64,000 nt of DNA, taken from Arthrobacter russicus (GTDB lineage: Bacteria; Actinomycetota; Actinomycetes; Actinomycetales; Micrococcaceae). Both the position numbers and the translations under genes were made by a program. This document shows, one piece after another, positions 58,594 through 64,000 of the stretch. Numbering within the stretch: position 1 is the stretch's first letter; each line of letters starts with the position of its first letter. Under the pieces are notes generated by a model. The model was not told the origin of the DNA. It made no database searches and worked only from the letters and a program-made list of their open reading frames with translations. The stretch is from the NCBI RefSeq assembly GCF_031454135.1, contig NZ_JAVDQF010000001.1, forward strand, positions 1,178,001 to 1,242,000, in the 5' to 3' direction.

Positions 58594-59814
58594 TCAGTTG
58601 CTGTGCCCGGCCAGCACGTCTGCATAGCCGGCGCCGTAGTAGAGGTCCTCGAACGTGCTCAGCGTCGCGGCCAGGCTGTGCCGCTCGGCCACGGCTTTGC
58701 TCGCGGCCCCCATGGCCGCCCGTTCGGCTTCCGGCAACTCCAGGATCGTGCGGATCTTGGCCGCCAGATCGTCGCTGTCGCCGGGCCGGAACAAGAAGCC
58801 GTTCTTGTCGCCGTCGATCAGGTGCGGCAAGGCCATCGCGTCGGCCAAAACCAGCGGCGTGGAGGCACTGGCTGCTTCCAGCGAAACCAGCGACTGCAAC
58901 TCCGCGGTACCGGGCATCGCGAACACCGAAGCGCGGATATAGGCTTCGCGCAATTCCTCGTCCGAGATCAGTCCCAGGAAGCGCACCCGGTCCGCCAAGC
59001 CCAGCTTCGCGACCAGATCTTCCAACGCCGGTCGGACTTCGCCGCCGCCGACGATCTCCAGATGCGCGTTCAGTTCCTCCGGCAGCTTGCCGATCGCCCG
59101 GATCAGCACGTCGACGTGCTTTTCCTCGGCGAGTCGGCCGGCGAAGAGCACCGTCGGATAGTCGGGCCGGTCGATTTCTTCGCCGGGCTGCAACTCGTAG
59201 GCCGCCGAATCGATGCCGTTGGAGACCGCCAGCACCTGGTCGAGTTTGGCCAGCTTCTTCATCGCATCGGCGGCCAACTGCGTCGGGGTGGTGACCACGG
59301 CGCCTTTGCGCATGATCTTGCCCATGTCCCGCCAAGAGTTTCGGGCGATGATCTTCAGGAACCACTCCGGGAACGGCAAGAACGGATTCAGGTTCTCCGG
59401 CATGAAGTGGTTGGTGGAAATCACCCGGATGCCGCGCCGGACGCATTCCTCCATGGTGGCCTTGCCGATCATGTAGTGGCACTGGATGTGCACCACATCG
59501 GGTTTGATCCGATCGAAGAGCTGCGAGATTTCGCGCTTGATCTCCCAGGGGAAGCAAATCCGGAAGTCCGGATTCGTGAACATCGCGTGCGAACGCAGCC
59601 GGTGCACCTCGGCCTCGGGCCGGATCTCGGTGTAGCTGGGCCCGACCTCCGGCTGCGGTGCCAAAACGTGAATTTCGTGCCCGCGGGCGCCCATTCCCTT
59701 GGCCAGGCGGTAGCAGAACTGCGCCGCACCGTTCATGGTCGGCGGGTAGGTTTCCGCCGCGATCAAAATCACCAGGGGCTTGCGTGGCTCGGCAGCTTCA
59801 CGAGTCGGGGTCAC
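58594..59814 (-). CDS. GT4-family glycosyltransferase (mannosyltransferase-like)
   Basis: A 406-residue GT-B enzyme. N-terminal domain: ETYPPTMNGAAQFCYRLAKG, HIQCHYMIGKA and STNHFMPENL. C-terminal domain: VLFAGRLAEEKHVDVLIRAI, FAMPGTAELQSLVSLEAAS, the E-x7-E motif region of GT4. This family in actinobacteria adds mannose from GDP-mannose to lipids or glycans (PimB/MgtA-like). It is close to the CDP-alcohol phosphatidyltransferase gene, which suggests glycophospholipid synthesis. Host gene. Confidence 0.85.
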   Translation of the reverse strand: MTPTREAAEPRKPLVILIAAETYPPTMNGAAQFCYRLAKGMGARGHEIHVLAPQPEVGPSYTEIRPEAEVHRLRSHAMFTNPDFRICFPWEIKREISQLFDRIKPDVVHIQCHYMIGKATMEECVRRGIRVISTNHFMPENLNPFLPFPEWFLKIIARNSWRDMGKIMRKGAVVTTPTQLAADAMKKLAKLDQVLAVSNGIDSAAYELQPGEEIDRPDYPTVLFAGRLAEEKHVDVLIRAIGKLPEELNAHLEIVGGGEVRPALEDLVAKLGLADRVRFLGLISDEELREAYIRASVFAMPGTAELQSLVSLEAASASTPLVLADAMALPHLIDGDKNGFLFRPGDSDDLAAKIRTILELPEAERAAMGAASKAVAERHSLAATLSTFEDLYYGAGYADVLAGHSN

Positions 59815-59902
59815 AGTCGTCCAATCTTGAGGTGCCTGACGCCATTGCAGCCGGCACGGCCGACGGCGTCAAGCTGGCTTCCGGCGGGTGCGCCGTCGTT
59901 CG

Positions 59903-60814
59903 CTATTTCCGCTGCGCCCGCTTGGCCGCATCCCGGGCGTCCCGTTTGCGTTTCACCACGTCCGGGTGGTGCCTCGAGAGCGCAACGACACCCACGATAG
60001 CAAGCAATGCGGACGCACCCATGGCAATTGCGATCACGGCGGGCACATTGGGTTGAAGTTCATTCAAAATGATGATCCCGATCGCGATCCCGATCATCGG
60101 GTCCACCACGGTGAGGCCGGCGATCACCAAATCCGGCGGTCCGGAGGCGTAGGCGCTCTGCACGAACCAGGAGCCCAACCCCCCGGCGGCGGCGATCGCG
60201 ACGATCGAATACCACTGCACATTCAGCAGGAACAAGCCGTTCGGGTCCAGCAGCTGTTTCGAAATGATCCGGGTGAGCACGGCCACGAAGCCGAACAGCA
60301 CCCCGGCTCCGATGATGTAGAAAAACGCCTTCAGCCGATGCCGCCACAGCAGCACCGAACCGCCGAAGACTGCGATCACGATCACCAACAGCAGCGCGAT
60401 GGTCAGTTCTTCTTCGGCTGTGACGTGAGTATTCTCACGCACCACATTGACCGCGAGCAGCACGAAAATCGCGCTCCCGGCGACGCAGGCGGTAATCGCC
60501 ACGATGGTGGCCCGGTTCAGCCGGATCCCCTGGTCTTTCGAATTGACCACCGTGGTGATCACCAGCGCGATCGCGCCGATCGGCTGGATCACGGTCAAGG
60601 TCCCCATGCTGAGCGCGACGACGTTGAGCAGCATCCCGGCGCCCAGCAGCAACAATCCGAAAACCCAGCGCGGATTGCGCAACAAGCGCATGAACCCGTT
60701 GCCGCCCAAGGCTAGACCACCGGTGTTCGCCTGTACCGCGCTGCCCTGCCGTTGCGCACCGAAAGCCAGGAAGAACGCGCCGGCGACCGCGCAGGCGACC
60801 GCGATCCAGATCAT
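59903..60814 (-). CDS. DMT-superfamily membrane transporter
   Basis: A 303-residue protein with about nine to ten transmembrane helices (AVACAVAGAFFLAFGAQRQG, VFGLLLLGAGMLLNVVALSM, VDPMIGIAIGIIILNE). The pattern and the QPIGAIAL segment resemble NIPA/EamA-like carriers. Substrate unknown. Its ATG at 60814 overlaps the stop of the phosphatidyltransferase gene (ATGA). Confidence 0.8.
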   Translation of the reverse strand: MIWIAVACAVAGAFFLAFGAQRQGSAVQANTGGLALGGNGFMRLLRNPRWVFGLLLLGAGMLLNVVALSMGTLTVIQPIGAIALVITTVVNSKDQGIRLNRATIVAITACVAGSAIFVLLAVNVVRENTHVTAEEELTIALLLVIVIAVFGGSVLLWRHRLKAFFYIIGAGVLFGFVAVLTRIISKQLLDPNGLFLLNVQWYSIVAIAAAGGLGSWFVQSAYASGPPDLVIAGLTVVDPMIGIAIGIIILNELQPNVPAVIAIAMGASALLAIVGVVALSRHHPDVVKRKRDARDAAKRAQRK

Positions 60815-61464
60815 GCTTTGCCGCGTTCCGTCGGCTCGGCGGAACCGGCCTCGGGCAAGGGGAAATGCAGTTCCCGGTGCTTGCGCACGATGGCCCAGAA
60901 ATAGTTGTAGGCCGCGATCAGGTGCCCGATGATGCCGAGTACCAGAAAGGTCCAAGCGATATAGGTCAGGGCATTCGGTTCGGCACCGATCGCCCGGGCC
61001 AGCAGCAGCATCGGAGTACCGAGCAGCAGTGCTGCAGTGCGCAGCTTTCCGATGATGCTGACCGGCAGATCCGGGTGCCAGCGGAAGAACAGCAGCGAGG
61101 TCGTGGTCAGCACTGCGTCCGGAAGCACGATGACGGCGAGCAGCCACAACGGCGCGATCCCCGCGATCACCAAGGTGATCGCGACGGTGATCAGGGCGAT
61201 CCGGTCCGCCACCGGATCGAGGATCCGGCCCAGCTTCGACGCCTGGTCGAAGCGCCGGGCGATGTAGCCGTCGACCCAGTCGGTGCTGCCCATGACCGCG
61301 AGCACGAGCACCGCCCAGCCGTACTCGTCCTTGGCCAAGACCAACCAGACGAACAGCGGAACCCCGAGAAAGCGGACCACGGTGAGCGCGTTCGGGATGG
61401 TGAAGATCCGGTCGTGGTCCACGATCGGCCGCCCGGGACGCGAGCCAGCGCCGATCAGTCTCAT
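60811..61464 (-). CDS. CDP-alcohol phosphatidyltransferase
   Basis: A 217-residue integral membrane enzyme. The signature D-x2-DG-x2-AR-x8-G-x3-D-x3-D is present in DWVDGYIARRFD, then GRILDPVADR. It moves a phosphatidyl group from CDP-diacylglycerol to an alcohol such as glycerol phosphate or inositol phosphate. Similarity to PgsA is general; the acceptor is not certain. Five to six hydrophobic helices. Confidence 0.9.
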   Translation of the reverse strand: MRLIGAGSRPGRPIVDHDRIFTIPNALTVVRFLGVPLFVWLVLAKDEYGWAVLVLAVMGSTDWVDGYIARRFDQASKLGRILDPVADRIALITVAITLVIAGIAPLWLLAVIVLPDAVLTTTSLLFFRWHPDLPVSIIGKLRTAALLLGTPMLLLARAIGAEPNALTYIAWTFLVLGIIGHLIAAYNYFWAIVRKHRELHFPLPEAGSAEPTERGKA

Positions 61465-61563
61465 CCACGCCCCCTCACACCTTGCTCGTCATTCCCGGAC
61501 ACCTACATAAACCTGTCTACAGGGTGAGCCGGTCAAGCCAGCGTCTCCCGCGCGGTAAACCGG

Positions 61564-62337
61564 CTATCTTTTGAGCAACTTTCGCAGCAGCACGAAGAAG
61601 GTCGCCGTGGAAACCGCGGCAATGCTCCACGGCAGCCAACGCTCCCGCGCCTGGTTCAGCGCGGAATCCGGATCGTCGATCAGCTGTTTGGCCTGCTTCT
61701 TGACGTCCATCCGTTCGATCAGGCTTTCCCGGACCCGGAGCAAGTGCTTGCGACGGGTCTCGATGCGTTCGCGCAACTCGGCTTCGGACGGCACCGGATC
61801 GGCTTCGGCGGCTTTCGCTTCCTGCTCGGCCTTGGCTTCGGCGGCTTTGGCCGCCTTTTCTTCTTTGAGTGCTTGCTTCTCGGCTTTGCTCAACTCGGGT
61901 TTGACCAAGGTCTGCGGATCGAATTCGGCGCCTTGGCTGAGCACGCCGATATCGTGCTTGATCCCGCGGATTGCCTCTTCCGGCAGCAGCGGAAGCGCTT
62001 GTTTGACCTTTTTCAGCCCCCAGAGCACCGCAATCGCAATCAGCACCAGGAAGAAGAAGGCCACCACCAAGGCTGCCAGCCACGGCCACATGACCGTGGC
62101 CAGGCCCATGATCGCGGCGACCACCAGGGCGATGACGAGCAGCCCGAGCACCACCAGGGCCGCACCGAACATTCCGGCGCCGAAGCCGAGCAGCCCGGCT
62201 TTGCTTTTGAGCTCGGCCTTGGCCAGGCTGATCTCGTCGCTGAACTGCCGGGGCGCCAATCGGAAAAGGGCCTGGGCATTGCCGAGCAGCGAGTTGTCGC
62301 CGGGTGCACCGGCTGAATCGGTTCGGGGACTACTCAT
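61564..62337 (-). CDS. Holin-X-like membrane protein with DUF3618-like C-terminal segment
   Basis: A 257-residue protein. Start at the ATG at 62337, with GGAGG eight bases upstream. Residues 25-115 have ALFRLAPRQFSDEISLAKAE and two hydrophobic helices (GAALVVLGLLVIALVVAAIM, MWPWLAALVVAFFFLVLIAI), the pattern of actinobacterial holin-X proteins. A charged Lys/Ala/Glu linker follows, then ELRERIETRRKHLLRVRESL and a last helix WLPWSIAAVSTATFFVLL, as in DUF3618. A host envelope protein, not a phage holin. Confidence 0.8.
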   Translation of the reverse strand: MSSPRTDSAGAPGDNSLLGNAQALFRLAPRQFSDEISLAKAELKSKAGLLGFGAGMFGAALVVLGLLVIALVVAAIMGLATVMWPWLAALVVAFFFLVLIAIAVLWGLKKVKQALPLLPEEAIRGIKHDIGVLSQGAEFDPQTLVKPELSKAEKQALKEEKAAKAAEAKAEQEAKAAEADPVPSEAELRERIETRRKHLLRVRESLIERMDVKKQAKQLIDDPDSALNQARERWLPWSIAAVSTATFFVLLRKLLKR

Positions 62338-62535
62338 CGGTGCTGCCTCCATGGCTGTGGCCGGTCTACCTGTCAAAATTACCATTCGGCTGCCGAACCG
62401 TGCTGCCACGGCTTCGCCACGGGTCGTCGCCGCGGGCACCGGACAAGCTGGCTGCCCGGATTGCCAGCGCCTAGAATGAGCAGATCGGAACCGTCAGCGC
62501 CGCACCAGTTGCCTGAAAACCCCTAAGGAACCATC

Positions 62536-63753
62536 GTGAGCACCCTGACGCACCCCGGCGATGCCCTGAGCAAACGGCAGAAACTCGTCTACATCGTCGT
62601 TTTGGGGCTGCTCACTGCATTGGCGCCGTTCACCATCGACTTGTATCTTCCGGCATTCCCGATCCTGCAGGCGGATCTCCGAGTCAGTGCGGCGGCGGTG
62701 CAACTGACCCTGGCCGCGACAACCATCGGTTTCGCGGCCGGCCAGCTGGTGGTCGGGCCGCTGAGCGACAAATTGGGCCGCCGGCTCCCGCTCATCGTGG
62801 CCACCGCGATCCATGTGCTCGCCTCGATCGGCGCCGCGCTGTCCACCGATGTGACCATGCTGGGCGTTTTCCGGGTGTTGCAGGGCATCGGCGCCGCCGG
62901 AGGCGGCGTGGTGGCCATGGCGATGGTGCGGGACCTGTTTTCCGGTTACCCCTTGGTGCGGATGATGTCCCGGTTGGCGCTGGTGAATGGCATGGCCCCG
63001 ATCGTGGCGCCGCTGATCGGCTCCCAACTGCTCTCCTTCATGTCCTGGCCCGGAATCTTCTGGTTGCTCAGCGGCTACGGCCTATTGGTACTGGTCGCGG
63101 CGGTTTTCCTGATCGTGGAGACGTTGCCCCCGGAGCTGCGCAAATCGCAGACCAGCATGCTGAGCCGCTACCGGGTGCTGTTCTCCGACCGGATCTTCGT
63201 CGGGATGCTGCTCCTGGGCGGGCTGAACTTCGCCGGGCTGTTCAGTTACCTCTCCGCATCGCCGTTCGTTTTCCAAGGGATCTACGGCTTGAGTCCGCAG
63301 CAGTACGGACTGCTCTTCGCACTGAACTCGATTGCCGTGGTGATCGGTGTCCAGGTCAGCGCCCGGGTGGTCCGCCGGGTCGGCCCGCAATGGGTGATCG
63401 CGGTCGCCACCGCAGTGCAATTCAGCATGGCCGTGCTGATCGTGGTCTTCGACCGGATCGGCCTCGGCTTCTTCGGCACCCTGATTCCGCTCTGGTTCTA
63501 CATCTTGGCCACCGGATTCATCTTCCCCTGTGTGCAGGTGATCGCCTTGGCCAACCACGGCGCCAGAGCCGGTACCGCCGCGTCCCTGCTGGGCGCCGCG
63601 ACTTTCGGCCTGGCCGGCGTGATCTCTCCACTGGTCGGCGCCTGGGGAACCAGTACCGCGACCCCCATGGGCGCTATCATGGCAGCATGCATCGGCCTGG
63701 GCATCCTCACGCTCTGGCTCGTCGTCCAGCCGAAGAAAGTGCCGCCCCTGTGA
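62536..63753 (+). CDS. MFS drug-resistance transporter, Bcr/CflA family
   Basis: A 405-residue, 12-helix MFS protein, GTG start. TIDLYLPAFPILQADL is the Bcr/CflA signature in helix 1; GPLSDKLGRRLPLI is the loop 2-3 MFS motif A; RVLQGIGAAGGGVVAMAMVR is motif C-like. It exports hydrophobic drugs or dipeptides with proton antiport. Followed at 4-nt overlap by a membrane-protein gene. Confidence 0.9.
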   Translation: MSTLTHPGDALSKRQKLVYIVVLGLLTALAPFTIDLYLPAFPILQADLRVSAAAVQLTLAATTIGFAAGQLVVGPLSDKLGRRLPLIVATAIHVLASIGAALSTDVTMLGVFRVLQGIGAAGGGVVAMAMVRDLFSGYPLVRMMSRLALVNGMAPIVAPLIGSQLLSFMSWPGIFWLLSGYGLLVLVAAVFLIVETLPPELRKSQTSMLSRYRVLFSDRIFVGMLLLGGLNFAGLFSYLSASPFVFQGIYGLSPQQYGLLFALNSIAVVIGVQVSARVVRRVGPQWVIAVATAVQFSMAVLIVVFDRIGLGFFGTLIPLWFYILATGFIFPCVQVIALANHGARAGTAASLLGAATFGLAGVISPLVGAWGTSTATPMGAIMAACIGLGILTLWLVVQPKKVPPL

Positions 63754-64000
63754 CCAGCCCAGCCGAGCCGGTGATTGCCGAACCCGACCGGAGGCGGCGA
63801 GCCTGGCGGAGTCCTGCGGTGTGGTCCATGCCGGCCGCGGTCACCTTGCTTTTCCTGCTGACCGGCCTGCTTACCGGAGCTCTGGTTTCCGGACCGTCGT
63901 CCGAACTGCTCGAAGTGGTCGGGCTGGACTTCAGCACGCCGTACAGCCGCCCCTGGGCGCTGCTGACCTCGGGCTTCTTCGCGGGCAACCTGGTCGAATA
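63750..64000 (+). CDS. Membrane protein, partial (rhomboid-like start)
   Basis: GTG start at 63750 overlapping the transporter stop; frame open to the window edge (about 83 residues). It has a basic start, one transmembrane helix (AAVTLLFLLTGLLTGALVSG) and then PWALLTSGFFAGNLVEY. The last segment resembles the first helices of rhomboid-type domains that precede DUF2156/lysyltransferase domains in actinobacteria. Too short to be certain. Confidence 0.5.
   Translation, partial: MTSPAEPVIAEPDRRRRAWRSPAVWSMPAAVTLLFLLTGLLTGALVSGPSSELLEVVGLDFSTPYSRPWALLTSGFFAGNLVE

Overview
The window is actinobacterial and most likely from the family Micrococcaceae (Arthrobacter or a relative). Reasons are the high-GC host genes, the AfsA-, MmyB- and PadR-type proteins, an actinobacterial holin-X-like protein, a CDP-alcohol phosphatidyltransferase next to a GT4 mannosyltransferase, and a LexA box of the actinobacterial type. 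The species cannot be named from the sequence alone.

Layout. (1) 1-10731, host accessory genes: a gamma-butyrolactone-type signalling cassette (epimerase fragment, ArpA-like TetR receptor, AfsA-like synthase with a receptor-box-like palindrome), an MmyB-like regulator divergent from an SDR, a PadR regulator coupled to an ABC1/UbiB kinase, a GNAT acetyltransferase, an acyl-CoA dehydrogenase, and a TetR/oxidoreductase pair sharing a perfect 22-bp palindrome. (2) 11118-20119, an island of visibly lower GC. It holds a tightly overlapping minus-strand operon: small HTH protein, N6-adenine methyltransferase, a protein with both an Hsp90/MutL-type ATPase and a complete histidine-kinase core, a receiver-domain protein, and a PIN-type nuclease. 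Broken host genes (epoxide hydrolase, TetR) follow, then a two-domain protein with a nucleoside-deoxyribosyltransferase/TIR-like domain. I read this as a defence island; the five-gene operon is the best candidate for an undescribed system. (3) About 20.25-58.3 kb, a siphovirus prophage of about 38 kb. It contains an immunity switch, RecE/RecT/SSB recombination, a replication module with a possible origin, a long run of overlapping small genes, a DnaQ-like exonuclease, a tRNA-Trp, terminase, portal, capsid, head-tail joining, tail (with a -1 frameshift site in the chaperone gene), lysis genes, a HicA-like pair, an SOS-controlled unit, an SRAP (YedK/HMCES) gene and two lipoprotein genes. No integrase was found. 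(4) 58440-64000, host genes: a CAU-anticodon tRNA, GT4 glycosyltransferase, DMT-like transporter, CDP-alcohol phosphatidyltransferase, holin-X-like envelope protein, a Bcr/CflA-type MFS exporter and the start of a membrane protein.

How it fits together: the late phage genes run left to right as one module interrupted by clear terminators. The immunity genes run right to left from a switch at 21379-21558 that has repeated operator half-sites. A second, LexA-type control point sits at 56451. The defence-like operon is transcribed right to left, with every junction from the methyltransferase onward overlapping, which implies the methylase, kinase, receiver and nuclease are made together. All functional statements are family-level inferences from the translated sequences; no database search was run.
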